From NCBI GenBank assembly GCA_037951165.1, contig JBBDHG010000061.1, positions 2,509,001 through 2,573,000 of the forward strand: DNA of 64,000 nucleotides, read 5' to 3'. Shown here piece after piece: positions 11,081-24,670 of this stretch. The DNA comes from Lophius americanus. Lineage: Eukaryota; Chordata; Actinopteri; Lophiiformes; Lophiidae. The translations under genes were made by a program, and so were the position numbers. How positions within the stretch are numbered: position 1 is the first letter of the stretch; each line of letters opens with the position of its first letter. The notes beneath the pieces were generated by a model. That model was not told where the DNA came from, searched no databases, and saw nothing but the letters and a program-made list of their open reading frames with translations.

Positions 11081-13030
11081 AGGATTTATTAATGGCTTCT
11101 ATGTAGTTTATTTGATAAGTTGTAAACACACAAATCATTAATAAGCTGCTATAAATCATGAGATTTAAAGCGTATTAGAGACCTGATGCTTGCCAAATAT
11201 TGAACACACTTATCTGTACTGCTAACTTTATATTGCCAAATAGTGACCAACATTGAAAAATAGAGAGATATTTTATAAACTGTTTGTAAATGTTAACGAT
11301 ACCTTATGACTTAAAAAGGTACCCTTGTTGTAAATCAGAAACATTGCCCTATGAGAAATGTCTCTCATAATGTTCATAATGCAGCCATGGATTCAATGAG
11401 CTTCAATGTGGCCGACAATTTGAGCGTTATTAAGCAGCTCATATGTGGTGGTGCTATTAAAAGTGCGGCTACATAAATGCTAGCAATTTTAATGATTTTC
11501 AGGCAAGTTTTTATGTTAGAGGATGTAATGGTGAAATATAATGATAGTTCTAAGTTCCCTCAGTCTGATCTGTAGATGTTGTCGTCATTGTTAACACCAG
11601 CAATGGAGGCGGTGCTGAAATACCTTGCAAACGTTTTGCGTCTCAAAAAAACAAGTCAAATGATAACAGATGCTGTTAAAATCCCTTTTTTCTCACTCAC
11701 AGATCTCCCCTGAGGTGAGACCCATTCCCCTTGATCACTCATAGATGAACATTATCTGTCAAGACATCACCACACATTAGATAATCACACTGTGGCATGT
11801 TGATTTGGGGAATTTGGGAGTTTAGTGGCAGCAGTGATTAGTCTGATTTCCCTCCTGAATGCCACTTCAGTCTGCCATCGTCCTGCTCTCGCCCCGAATG
11901 AAAGCATAAGAAAATAAGATGCTTCCTATGATAAACAGAATTCAAGCCAATTTCTACTCCACATCAGTTAAATACATTTTCAGAATTTTAAAAGCCCATA
12001 AGAAATCTAAATTCCCCCATCATGAAATTAAATTTAGACACCAATTAGATTAAATTTAGACAACCAATGGAACCTGCGAGAGTTTGGGAGATTGTTCATA
12101 TTGCATTGCCATTACTTGGCTTTATATTCGCAATGGGTAAATAGAAGTACTCAACGTCGCTAAAGCTTTTCCTTCCGTGTCCTTGTAAAGCTGATACTAA
12201 GACAGATGATACTGAGATTATGAAAATTTTTAAAGGATGAACTGAAAATAACATTTAGTGTATGCGCTGCTCCCTCACTCGGACTCGCCTCAGTTGTTTA
12301 ATCCCTTCCCTCCATCCTCGCTTTCTCTTATCAAAACACCTACTTCTGTCCTTACCTAAATCGCATTTGCTCACAGATTCCTCTACTCGCTTTTGCTGCT
12401 AGAAAGTAATAGATTGTATAAAGTATTTATGAAGGCGAGGTTTACCTCAGCCATAAAACCATGAGATGTCTGCCCTTGGCTGAGAAAGTCTGCTGAGACC
12501 ACTCGCCATTCTCGACTGACCAAACCCGAACTCAAGGAGATCACACACAGGAGGATAAGCAGAGTTTTTTCTCCACTATGAAACAAAATAGTATTTTTGG
12601 CATGTCTAGGGCATGTCATGACATGTCTGTTTTTGTTTTTTTGTCACTGATCCTAGAAGAAAGCTGTTAACACATAGCTATTAAGTCTGTTATCACCTTT
12701 CACACCCCTGATTTTACCAGAACGCCTACTGGGACTGGAATCTGGCTCCAGGGGTGGAGTTTGACGTCAACTTAGTGATTGCAGTATCAACAGCTGTCCA
12801 GTCTAATTACTGTATGTAAATGACAGCAGCACTGTCACAGCCTGCATCTCTGGTGCTGAATAATTAATTTCATATCTCAAGATCATAAGTGTCAGTCCTG
12901 AGGTGGTTGTATGCCAGCTCTGAATACACAGATAGCTCCGCCCTCTGTAGGGGTTACGTTCAATTTGTTCACAGCTGGATTCATGTCACTGTCAAAAGCC
13001 AGGAAATGCATACAAACACACACACATGCT

Positions 13031-13066
13031 GTTTCCACGTGTTGTTCATAAACAACACGTGGAAAC
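13031..13066. repeat. Perfect 16-bp inverted repeat with CATA loop
   Basis: GTTTCCACGTGTTGTT is followed by CATA and then by AACAACACGTGGAAAC, the exact reverse complement. Each arm holds CACGTG, the core of a palindromic E-box. A second, imperfect inverted repeat lies 74 bp further on (13140-13170, GATCTCCATTATT against AATAATGAGATC). It is intronic, with no flanking transposon signature that I recognise. Confidence 0.9.
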
Positions 13067-16000
13067 GTGGGAATTTTACATTTATTTTGCATTCAGATAG
13101 TATGTCCTTAAAAGTCGGCACGATTGTGATCAAAATAATGATCTCCATTATTATGATCAATAATGAGATCTCAATTGTTTATTCATTGATAAGGAATTGA
13201 TAACAGCAAAGCATTTGACACCTGTGAGATCAATCTCTTTTCCCTCCATGTTTTTCATATAATGCTGGTAATGCCTTTTGGATAATTAATTGCATGGGAG
13301 ATCACTCACCTTTTTTCCACGTTGCTAACTGAAGCCTTCATTACTCGTGGTGTTTACTGGACACATATCTGTACCAAAATGAAGTGAATTGGTGATTTTC
13401 AGTGTGTCTCTGAGAGCTGGGGGGATGCAGCTATGGCTGCTGTACAGCATCACTACAAAATACTAATGTCTGAGTTGATGAACAATTCATGTTAGCAGCA
13501 TCTTTTGGCCTTCATGCATTCATCTTAAGCAGCATTTCCTTTTTTTGAAGTGGTTGGAAAGCTTTGTTGATTTGCTTTGTAAAGCAATAAAAGATTTGTT
13601 GTTGGTTACACATGTAACATTTTGTCCCAAGTAGTTCCAAATGGTAACAACAAGCAGATGATGACTTGCTTCGCAGAAAAAGGTCTCCACTATCTATTCT
13701 GAGCTTATTTTGCCTGATTACACAAGAAGTGTGATGCAGGCAACAGCTGTAATTGGTCCGGGAGTGGTTTAGGAATTGCTTTTTTTTCTTTGCTGCCAAT
13801 TGTATGGACAGAACACGCATCTGAGATATCAATATTCATCAATCATCTTCAGTTAATTGTTGCCAAAATAATGGATGCCAAAATAATTACTATGGTTAGA
13901 ATTTTTTGCAGCCCAGTGTCAATGAAGCTTGGTTGACTATTTCCGAGCGCTACTACCTGTATCCTCTGATGTAAGGAAGCTAAATAAACTGTATAAACTT
14001 TCGCCCAAAAAACACTCTATCCTTTCTCAATCCTTCTGTACACATTTGTTTGTGTTGCAGTAACAAATTAAAGAAATGGTCCTAAGTAATATGAAGGAGT
14101 TTGTGTGAAAACTGACACAGCGGGAGAAAGCATCCCAGGGCGAGGGAAGGCTGTGATCAAGAACTTGTCTAACTTATCTTAGTTTCTGTTCTAGGAAGTT
14201 AACAGCAACACAAGCAACTCAAACTTATTTCACGGTCGATCTGGGGATTATCAAACACTTAACCTTGTATGTTCTCTCTAATCACCAGCCCACCCATTTG
14301 CCAGACACTCTGAGATTCACTTGTTGCTTGAATGTCTCCCATTTTAGTCATTTTTATAACAACAGAGACTTTTATTATAGCGAACCTCCGACATGCTTTG
14401 CAACTTTTTTTTTTTAAGTCTTAATTTGTGTAGGATGCATTCTGTATCTATCAGTCCGTATCTTGGACCAATTCCATACAGGCTGTTTAAGGTGGGATCG
14501 TTTTTCTTTCATTACCCCCACCCATTCTGTATGAAAATACACAGATGGTTAGGTATGTTCTGACTCTGAGCCGCAGCACGGATCACAATGGCACTAAATT
14601 GACATCGCTTTAAAAGGACTGAGCAGAGGAGGTGAAGGGTCTGGACCATAGTATGGAGCTTTAATATGCTAATCTTGTGACACACCACTGGGATAATTTA
14701 AAACCAGCTAAGAGTAGTTTGTAACTGACTCATTCAAAAAATATTCTACACATTGATTACTTCTGACTACCCTCCAATCAAAGGATGAGATCAGCTACCA
14801 TATAAAAGTGATTGCAAATGCCCATTCCCCTCCTTGTGAGACTGACAGGAAATCATGTTTTGTTCAGTGCAAATATACAAAGTTGTCATAGAGAAAGGTC
14901 TCTGTACAAAATGGGCTCCAGGTAGTACTGTGCAATATACTTTGACTGCCTTCATGCCAGGATTATCTGTGCTTTGGAATGCACAGTTTTAGCTCATGTT
15001 GCTCAATTTTATTACTAACAGAAACAGCATGATGCCTCTTTACCATGAGTTAAAAATTGACTAAATTTAATAATTAGATTTTGCTCTGCTCATGCAGATT
15101 TCAAGTATGATTCTGCCCAAACTCGTTTGGTAGAGAAAAGAAAGAGAAACTATAAGATTATGACCCAAAGTACCTTTTGTGACTATCCATCACATTTTGC
15201 ATACCGCCCTAGCATTTGGTTCAACTTTGACCTTCTGTACTTACACTTGTACATACACACAGTTTTTTTGTTTTTAGGGTATAATGGCATCATGGATGTT
15301 TTAAATCACAGAACTAAAGGCAACAAGTCTCAGATTTTGAATATTAATTAACGGAAAAATCCCAGGACTTTATTTACCTGGTAAATTTAGCTGGGATAAA
15401 GATGAATCCTCTATTCAAAACTGTGTGCAGCCTCTAGATGTTCTGTAATCCTGAATTTCTAGCCATACATATCTCTACTGCTCAGCTGAGCTTCAGTCCT
15501 GGCATAAAGGTCAGTAGCTCCAGGCTGTCCGTCTATATCTGCCTGGGTCTTTCTCTACTTCTCTGCTTCTTGAATGCCTAAATGAGAATGGTTAGTGGAC
15601 TCAGCTACTCTTGCTTGAAAGGTCATATCGTAGAGAAGGCAGGAAGTGTCCAGGATACTCTTATCAATTTTATTTGTCCGATAGTTTGTTTTGGCAGTTA
15701 CTGTGAGTCTGTCTTTGCTTTTGTACTTGTGAATACATTTCCTCGATGCACACTTGTTATAATGTTTTTCTTTTGAAACAAACTGGACGTAAAAGCTTGT
15801 TACGTGGTTGAAGGCTGTATTTAAAGTCAAAATGATTGTGTGGCTTTGTGGTAAATGAGTGACTTTAGTGAAACTAAGAATTCACCTTATCTAGGGACGT
15901 GACTATGCGGAGGGTAGGTGTGAAAATTGAGCACTGTTTAGTGTTTCTAGAGAAAATAGTGTTTTTCTATTACTTTAGAGGTGCTGTTAGCATTATACCA

Positions 16001-17204
16001 ATAGTCAAGTTTAATTTTTACTCATGCCTGCTATTTGCAATTTAAAATGACATATGATATACCGTATTACCCACTTCATGCTAAATAATGCAAAGCTAAT
16101 TTAATTATGTCCTCACTACATAATGGCATGCAGAGGAGGATGTTGTTGACCTGGCTTAGCCTTGGCATGTCAGTCAAAGTGGGGGGCAATTAAACTGACC
16201 TCATTCTCCGTCAGAGATAGTGCACGATTCAGCACAAGAAAGAAGGTAGGATCAAGATAAATTTGAAAGAGCATCAGGAGACAGAACGAATATGAAAATG
16301 AGAGGCTAAGAAAGTGGAAATGCCACCCTTCAGGGATCAACTGGAGGAGGAAATGCGACAGAGAGAGAGCAGAGAATAGATAGAAGGGAATTGAGTGGAA
16401 TGGTTGGGACCAGGAAAAGACAGAGTAAGAAACCTTAAGTAGGAGTACGAGATGGAGTTGAAGGGACTGAGGGACCTATATTTAGACATGGAAATCAGGA
16501 GAGAACAGCTGCCCCCTTCCCTCAGGAGATACATTAAAATCAAGTTTTGGTGGCCGAAGGGGAAAATGGAAGAACACATTCCACCGGCCAATTAGGCACA
16601 CAGAGACACTGCACTGCTCTAATATAACCATCACTGTTGCTCCTTTGGACCCTTTAGTCCCACAGGACTGTGCAGCAGCACACTCTGATACACGGCTTAG
16701 GCAGAGGGATCCCCAGACTATCGTCATTTTATAGGATACTATTGCCTATTGTGTAGGCAGTAGCATCATCAGAAAAGAGGGTAAGCGGAAAGAAAGGCTG
16801 TCTGGCTTCTGTCCATATTAGTGAACATAAATTACAAATGAAAGCAGATTTTCATGTGTCTCCTGTAGTATGCCAAAAGCGAACTTTTTAAAATTTTACC
16901 CAATTACAAATTTTCCATAAAGCACCGATTATGTCTGTTGTAGCATCTGATCAACTGCAGAAATATAAGAAACACAGGCCCAAATTATGAAGGTTAGAAA
17001 AGATTTGCAGACCAGATAATCTTGGTATTATGTGCTGTGATGCTCAATTTTCGCAATCAGTGTATGGATTCGTAATGAAGTTTCTTAGGATGAATGTTTT
17101 TTTCATTCATGGTGAAAAATTTCTAAACTGTTGAGATTTTTGTAACCATGATAGCTCATCCTTGGTGTGTGTGTGGGCAGCGCATGCGGAATCAGCCACA
17201 CTGA

Positions 17205-17290
17205 AACTGATCGGCCGATCAACGATTATATCAAAATAAGACTTCTATGCGCCTAACTATCGGACGGCCGATCGATCAGTGCATCTCTAG
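17205..17290. repeat. Interspersed repeat scrap (CGGCCGATC / GTGCATCTCTAGT)
   Basis: Two clusters of GATCGGCCGATC-like palindromic words flank a short spacer and end in CAGTGCATCTCTAGT. That terminal phrase is common at the ends of fish non-autonomous DNA transposons, as I recall it. No coding sequence is present. Class assignment is weak. Confidence 0.4.
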
Positions 17291-18879
17291 TCAGAACCTA
17301 CCAAAGTGCTGTAATAAAGGACAACTGGTGAACCAGCAACCCAGGTGCCCAAGGCTCAATTTTACAAAACAAACTGCTGAAAAAGTTCTTGATAGAATAG
17401 AATCCGAACACAACGTGTATTACAGAACTGTACACAATATGAATCAGATAGTTTTTATTTTTATTTAATTTAGTTTTTATTTCATGGCTGATCATCTACA
17501 TCAATTTTTTCTTGGAATACAATTCAGACACAGCTGTACCACGATGTGCTCCTCTAATAAATGAAGATCTGATTAAATAACCATGTTACCATAAGGCATG
17601 TTTTGCACATTGTTATAATAAAGCCCATGTTTCCTTGTCTGAAAAGAAGATAATTTGGAGAACAGTCCATCAGGTTGTTTTCAGGCATGACAACCAGGTT
17701 CAAATCACATCAAGTCAATATATCCTCTGTGCGTCTTTTATCATCACTGACATTTTGCACTGCACTCACAGCTGTTGTTAACTAAGATAATGCACTCACA
17801 TTGTCATATTTGGCACCTCACTCAAAAATCATCGCTTCCATCATTCAGCATGCTGGTTAACTTCCTTTTTTGACCAGCACAAAAGAAATAAAATGTATCA
17901 CACTAGGCTGCATGTCATCCAACTATCGTGTGAAAAAATGAGAAAAAGTAAGTGAATTAAAGAGAGAAAGTAATAAAGGGAGTGAGGGTTGGCACGGGAG
18001 TACGGTAAATCGTTGGCAGATCATGCCTCATGCAAAACTTTCATGAATAAAACATAGTACTAGTCTCCCATAGCTCTGATCTATTTTTCTTCTGTATCTC
18101 TGCTCTTGCCTCTCTATCTCTCACATGCATGATTAACCTTGGGAGGCCTTAATCGACACTGTAAATGACCCGTGCTCCTTGACACAGTTTTCCTCACCTC
18201 TCTTTCCCTTCTTCAACTCATTCTGTTTCCTCTCCCTTCACCACACGTCTTTCAGTCATGGTTTCACCTCTGCTAGCTGTGTAGACAGGCACTACTCAGA
18301 CGTTTTTTTATCACACCTTTGAGTCATTAATTGAAGAAATGGCACGTGACACATTTGAACTATTTGTATGGATGATTATCAGAGAGAACCACAAAAATAG
18401 AGGATAGAGGAAAGGAGGAAAATGTCATCCTTGCCTTCTTTTTATCCAGTTTTATCATCCTTTCCTTGCAGGGATGGTGTTTTAAGACGTCAGGGATTGC
18501 TAGGGACGAATTATCTTTCTTGCCTAAGCCTTTATTCCCACCGTCTTTAATACCTGTCCTCTGGGGATTGGGAAAGGCATAGATTTATGGTTATTATTAT
18601 TTACCTGCTTACACTCTTCCTCCCACACAAGCATTAAAGCACACTTACACTTACCTAAGCACACAAGAGTGTGAGCTATCCAGAGTGCTGAAAACTCGCA
18701 GGAAAGCTATGCATTGACCGGCTGTGAAAGTGACCTGTCCATGGTGCTGAATAGCAGCTCTACATGCATTACACAAACACACATCCGCATATTCACACAG
18801 GTCTACGGAGACTGACCTAAAATTGTTCCTTCCTGTTTCAGTTCGATACCACCTCAATAAAACCTGCTTGTTCTGCCCA

Positions 18880-18945
18880 AACATCTAGATAAATAGATAA
18901 AAAACTTAATAGATCCCAAAGGAAATTTAGGACCAATATAGGTTC
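18880..18945. repeat. Short fish repeat fragment (AATAGATCCCAAAGGAAATT)
   Basis: Reads TAGATAAATAGATAAAAAAC followed by TTAATAGATCCCAAAGGAAATTTAGG. It resembles the GATA-tailed TTTATTGATCCC..GGGAAATT block common in fish genomes. It ends about 170 bp upstream of exon 2. The fragment is short, so the call is tentative. Confidence 0.35.
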
Positions 18946-19116
18946 CTCGTCTGGAGTGTCGTGAGGGGGAGATTTAATCTTGCGGTGGCTGGAATATCTT
19001 TTTTACATTTCAGGTATGCCTGAATGGCTACTAGGGGGAAAAAAATATTTTATCGTTGTGTCTTTCTCCTGAATTATTTTCATCTCCTCACAAGTTTCTC
19101 ATGTGTCTTTCTTTAG

Positions 19117-19266
19117 GTGTCAGCGGTCAGTACCCTCTGGTACAGAATGTGACGGTGACAGAGGGTGGAACGGCGAACGTGACCTGCCGTGTGGAGTATA
19201 ATGACAACACCTCCCTCCAGTGGTCAAACCCAGCACAGCAGACCCTCTTCTTTGGGGACAAGAAAG
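19117..19266 (+). CDS. cadm2: cadm2-like exon 2: start of Ig1 (V-type)
   Basis: 150 nt with a TTTCTTTAG acceptor and an AAAG|GTGAGT donor, phase 1 on both sides. With the borrowed first base it reads GVSGQYPLVQNVTVTEGG and continues to CRVEYNDNTSLQW and NPAQQTLFFGDKK. It supplies the mature N terminus and the first half of the membrane-distal Ig domain, including the first disulphide cysteine (in NVTCRV) and the core tryptophan (in SLQWSN). Three N-glycosylation sequons are visible: NVT in QNVTV, NVT in ANVTC and NTS in DNTSL. In this family Ig1 mediates homophilic and heterophilic trans binding. QWSNPAQQTL is shared by CADM2 and CADM3; the QYPLVQNVTV start favours CADM2. The exon joins exon 3 as DKKALRDN. 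Confidence 0.95.
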
Positions 19267-21442
19267 GTGAGTTGGAGATTGAAAGATAGCAGCAGACGCA
19301 GTCTTACAAATTGTTCACAGGATGAGATGAACACTCTGGGACTAACCATTAATGGACACATACACACACACTTAGAGATAAAACCTTCTCTGCTAACACT
19401 TTATGCGAAGTAAATAAATGAATTTCTAACTTGGTTTGACCAGAGAAAGGTAGAAAATAATACACCCTGTTATGAATTTATACAATTTGGAGATCAGAAA
19501 GGGTATGAGGTGCCGCCTGAGTCAGTGACGTCACACACTGTTGTTATTTATCCGTATTGATATCAAGTCAATTCAATTTTATGTCAAGTATATTGTTAAA
19601 AATCACAGTTGTTTTTAGTAATCCCTCAAATGAGTTTTTAATTTTACAACAAATTATATCCTTGGACCCTTGACTCACTTAAGGAAAAATTCCTCCTGTA
19701 AAGTAAAATGTGTGAACGTGGGGGAAAAAAGGAAGAAACTGCATATGTAGTCGCAGCAGACAGGATCTGTCTTCAAGGAGAGGCATTGGGTGCATCCCAT
19801 GTCAAATGAACACAAGAGAATCAACTAGATTTCAATAATATGCAGACTTACTTGGCACAAAAACAGTTGATATTAAATGTAGATTTGTAGGTATAAAATG
19901 GCAAACATATTGATAACATATTAAGATATTAAAAGCACTTTAAGTCTGATATGACATGAATAAGAAGCTAAAAAAGTGATTCTGGTGCATTGATATTAAA
20001 TATTGTTGTCTTGCTTAGTAATCCAGATGAGGCATTCTGAATTTCTAGCCTTTTAGTGGCAGCTTACAGTTGACAAGACCACAAAGCATTGCAATTAACA
20101 TGTTGGGATGAGATGAATTTGTGATTCAAGGTCTCAAGATCTGCCATGTACATTCTACCATCAGTATGTGACGTGTGATGAAAAATAAGGGTAGGCTCAT
20201 ACGTAACACCAATACCTTTGGCACTGTAAGTACAGAAAATACAATTATCAAAAGTTAAGTAATTTATGTTTCGCATTGCTGATTATTTGTTATTGGAGAC
20301 TAATCATCTGACTTAACTCACACATATAGCTGAATATCATCATCATAGCCAAAGGAAGAAGCATACAGATACCAATTAGATGACAAAGATGGGAGCCCAA
20401 TGGTACGCTATATAAACCAGTTATTAAATAGTAACATATTATTATGATTTTGATAAGAAACATACTGTGTTCTTGCTGATGTTGTGGCCTCCAGGCTCGC
20501 CTAAGAGTTTGCTGTGCCTATGGTGTCAAGCATATGGCATGCCTATGGTGTATGTACTGAGATCTAGTAACATAATCACAGAGGTGGAACTACTGAGTGC
20601 TTAATCATTAACCATCACTTTACTAAGAGTGGTGCTATTGGAAGAAAAAAAAAGATACACGCTTATAAGTTTAATATTTCTTGTTGAAATCAAGTTACAA
20701 CATCAGAAACGCCCCCCAAACTCCCAAAGTCAGCCTTTCTGCCTGTTGTGCGAATGACCTTTTCTGCAATCCTGTGCCTACTTGGCTCAAATTGCCTCCA
20801 GGACATACAGTGCAGAATGAATTTCAGTTAAAAGAGCATTGCTAGTCTCTCGTTTCGGTGCAGCATTGGCCCTGTGTAAAATTGATCACATCATTAAATT
20901 TGTTTAGTTTAATCATAGACCCACTTACATATTTTGTTATTTTCACCATGAATGTGCACCACAAACATTGACAATAATGGTTACATTATAGAATAGTCAT
21001 TATTTATGGATTCTGACAGAAAAACATTACTGATTCCTCCTGAAAAAATCTACAGGTAATAAGTGGCTAAACTCGAAGTCAATGCTGGAAGTACGACTAA
21101 TGAGAACAATTTCCCATATATCCTTTAAGGAAATAATAATACACTTTTTAACATTTGCACTCACTGCATTTTGAAATGCTAGTTAGGCTCAACAAACTAA
21201 CGTCAATATTGTCTTTATTAAAATGTGAATGTAGAATGTATTCTATTAAATTAATTATGTAACATAGAACCCATCCTCCTCCCATTCTTCCTCCTGAGAA
21301 AATAGCCTGATAATGACGTGAACTGCTGATGATCTCAATACGATAAACTATTTATATATATAATGGGGATCTGCAGCGATATTTCCTTCATTTAACCAAT
21401 TCAAGCCCTTATTATCTTGCAAATATTTATTGGCACAGTACT

Positions 21443-21459
21443 ACACACACACACACACA
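21443..21459. repeat. Short (CA)n run
   Basis: A pure CA dinucleotide run of about 17 bp in intron 2. Nothing else is associated with it. Confidence 0.85.
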
Positions 21460-22374
21460 GAGCCACCAATGCTTTAATGACTAATAAGTACAAAGTGTTT
21501 ATTCCTGACCTTTCACACCCTCTTAAGTAAAGTCTCCATAAAGAGGATTCATGGGAGTTATTTGGTTGGATCCCGCTTGCTGAAATGATTGTGCCCTGTG
21601 CGTCTCTCTGCTATATTAGTCGAGTGTAATTGAGTATGAATCATATTCTCTTGTAAGGGTCTGGATTAAGCACATGTGAGATTTACATAGTCGTCCTCCA
21701 TTATCCCCCAGTCCTCTGGGCTTCCATATGCATTTGTGTGTGTCTGTGTTTGTTTACATGTGTGTTGCCATGGTTTGTGTGTTTTATTTTTTAACATATG
21801 GTGAGATAATTCATTCATATGCAGAGAATTTCTATTTTCAAGCATTCATATTTTCACTTACCTGACTTTTTCAGAAAGAGCAGCAGTATAAAGCTGCATT
21901 GAACATCAAATTCAACAGTTGATGTTCTCTGCAGGTTATTCCATATCGCACCAGGGGTCGGGCTTGGGGGTCTATTTCATGGCATTTACAGTGCAAAGCC
22001 CTGAGATTGGAAATATAAAAAGCGGCCGAGGACTCTCTTATTATCATAAAAGCCAAGGGATACCACTGGGGCCCCAGAATTGTGCTGTTGTCGGGTTTGT
22101 GTGCCTAAGTATGTGTGTTTGTGTTTTGGAAGTTGTCTTGCTGAACATGGCAAATTCAAACACACATGCTGATGGCAGCACTGAGATGGTGAGTGTTTCC
22201 AAAGTGCCACTGGCAGTGTGAGAAAGGAGAGATGTCTCAGCTGCAAACACCTTTGAGCACAGTAGGTTTCAGATTAATTTTCCTGGCTGCCTGTTGGGAA
22301 GAAGAAGATGGGGATTAGGGTAAACACAGAGTTGCTCAAAGATACAACCTCAACTTGCCAACTTTTTGCATACT

Positions 22375-22775
22375 TTGCTCTGTCATATAAACAGAGCAGC
22401 CACAACTTTAAAAGCATCTGCTTAATATTGTGCAGGTTTTTCTATATCTACCAAAACCGTTCTGTGATGCACTGTAGATTATGAATCTTGTGCTACAGTA
22501 GCTCTTTTATGGGATCAAATAGCATAGGCTTGTCTTTACTCCTCATGTGCATCAATGAGCCTTGGACACCCATGATCCTGTCCCCAGTTCACCTATTGTC
22601 CTTCCTTAGACCACTTTGGTAGGTACTAACCACTGCAGACAAGGAACACCCAACAAAATCTGCAGTTCTGGAGATGTTCTGACTCCGTTGTCTAGCCATA
22701 AGTGTCATTGTGACTTTACCGGTCAGTGGTTATAATATCATGGCTTATCCTGATTGGTGTATAGTTGCCATCCAT
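22375..22775 (-). mobile_element. Decayed Tc1/mariner-like transposon relic
   Basis: On the minus strand the right-hand part translates in pieces as RSQNISRTADFVGCSLSAVVSTYQ-like sequence, matching the helix-turn-helix start of a fish Tc1-like transposase (a GCSRSAVVSIYQ type of motif). It begins near the outer end GGTCAGTGGTTATAATATCA and closes on the other side near CTTAATATTGTGCAGG, both resembling the terminal repeats of that family. Stops and a large internal deletion remove the catalytic domain, so it is non-autonomous and dead. A second copy of this family lies at 30145-30400 in the opposite orientation. Confidence 0.65.
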
Positions 22776-23090
22776 AAAACTGTGCTTTCTACATTGTTGA
22801 CTAGGTTGTTACGAAAAAATGAAGCACAGTCAAGAACTATTCAGAGTTTTCTAGTTATTTCTGTTACTATACATAATAGTCTTTGTTATTTGTTAATTGA
22901 AGGCTCATTGAAATAAGGATAAATATACATTGGAATCCTCCAGTGATATCACATAAAATAATTTTTCCAGACATGTGCGTGTACAGGCAACTGAATCTGC
23001 ATTGGTTATTAATTCAACAGTTTATCGTCTGCGCCTGCAACATGTGCCTGCCTGTGCATGGGATGTACTGTATCTCAGAGAGTGTCACTT

Positions 23091-23118
23091 ACATCCTCAA
23101 TTAAAGTCAGCCACAGAG
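23091..23118. repeat. 28-bp direct repeat, copy 1
   Basis: ACATCCTCAATTAAAGTCAG plus CCACAGAG occurs here and again, identical, at 24643-24670. No known repeat family was recognised around either copy. Confidence 0.8.
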
Positions 23119-24627
23119 CATTAGCATAAATACATTGTTTATTCAAAGACAAATGCAGCAGCTGTCTGCATTACGGTGCTTTGAGTGGTGTTGTTTCAGG
23201 GATGTTGTTATTTAATGTCAGGGCTGAGACTCACCCGTTAAGACGTTTAGTCAGATGAAAGAGACTCCTTTTGTCGTCCGTCCTCTCATAGGTGCTCTGA
23301 TGGTTGTGCAGAGTTATTTGAATTTCGAATTAAGTCATTGTTCCCGAAGTAGACAATTTTGGCCCTTCCATCACTTACCACTGAGGGACTTAAGCTTCGA
23401 CAGCGAAAGAGAGGAAGAGATGAGCACTGGGCAGGAGGGATTCTCTCTTTTATAAGATTGAAAAGAGGCTAATATCATTTTACAAATTGCTCTTTTGGTT
23501 TCTCATAATTCAAGACCTGATAATAGCTTTACTTCCTGGATCAAGAAATTTGCATTGAAGCGTAATTACAGTTTATTCATGTGTAATTAGTTTCCAGGCA
23601 AAATTTGCACATCTATTAAGTGGACTCATCATCTTCAAGCAATTGCTAAGGCTTGGCATTTAAATCATTTATTCCACATGCTCTTTGTAATTTTCAAACC
23701 TTTTTACATTGCATTTCATTTTAAACCTCTGATTCCTTTCTCCTTTGCTTTAATTATCTGTCCACCCCTGCATTCCATAGTCTGACAGGATCTGGTTCAC
23801 CTCCCCAAGCAGTATAATGTATAACCAGCATACATTCGGTAGACCTGAATGTATAATGTTTTTTTCCAAAATGAGATGAATGCAGCTTCACCCATTGAAT
23901 ACGTAGTGATAGTAGAGAAAATATGGGTGCACTCAAAGGTAACACATTGCTTACGTTATGGTAGTAGAGTTACTCTTTTTCTAATCCTATCTTGTGAGCT
24001 TTTTGGTATAGATGGCTTCTTTTTTTTTCTTTGAAATAATTGTAACACTATTCCTGCATGTACATCTCTAACCCTTAGTCATAGTATCTAATAATGATGA
24101 TGATCATTAATTTACTTGTTTTTTGTGTTGCTTAATTAACTACTTTTTATTTATTTATGCATTGTACAAATACAAAATGTCCATTTTGCAGGAATTTAAA
24201 CGTTAATTTGATGTTTTGTAAGAACTTTCACCTGATGAGAAAAAAACATGATAGTAAAGGAAAATTCCATCTACATAATCACTGAATTACCAAATACATG
24301 ATTTATTTAGTTTATGATTTATTTCCATTTTACTGACATTCCTGTTAAATTCCATTCAACTCAATATTTCTTTATATATTTTGTTATGAGCATTTATAAT
24401 TTAAATTCACATACTTTCAAATGAATATGGAAAGAGATAGATGAAGTGTTGCAGGATAAATGTAAATTCTTAGGCCACATTCATGTTATAATTGTTTTGT
24501 TTTGCAAAAATGTCATGACATATTGAATTTCCCTTCACGTAAATGAGAATTAGAAGTTTTATTATGCAGCTTTTTAGGGTATAGGGTATAATATGTGGAT
24601 GCTGTTGCAAAATGACCACGGAGCCAA

Positions 24628-24670
24628 CAATTAAAGTCAGCCACATCCTCAATTAAAGTCAGCCACAGAG
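24628..24670. repeat. 28-bp direct repeat, copy 2, with partial tandem duplication
   Basis: The 28-bp word of 23091-23118 recurs at 24643-24670. It is immediately preceded by a partial copy, CAATTAAAGTCAGCCACA at 24628-24645, so AATTAAAGTCAGCCACA appears twice in tandem here and once about 1.5 kb upstream. Confidence 0.8.

Larger units (their letters stand above)
6874..19116 (+). other. Intron between microexon and exon 2
   Basis: About 12.2 kb of non-coding sequence. Recognisable content is a fish interspersed repeat with a perfect inverted repeat at 7255-7395, a LINE 3' tail at 7598-7775, a TA run at 10092-10112, a fragment of a CA-rich fish repeat at 10980-11080, a perfect hairpin at 13031-13066 and a repeat scrap at 17205-17290. 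The remainder shows no open frame with domain similarity and no further exon-like island that I could support. Confidence 0.75.

Noticed and set aside
12612..12625. 14-bp perfect palindrome CATGTCATGACATG
   Set aside because: Short palindromes of this size are expected by chance in 64 kb and no context supports a role.
19056..19116. In-frame upstream ATG giving MCLSPELFSSPHKFLMCLSL before exon 2, as an alternative first exon
   Set aside because: The stretch contains the pyrimidine tract and AG acceptor of exon 2, and is not a convincing signal peptide. It is most likely intron read-through.
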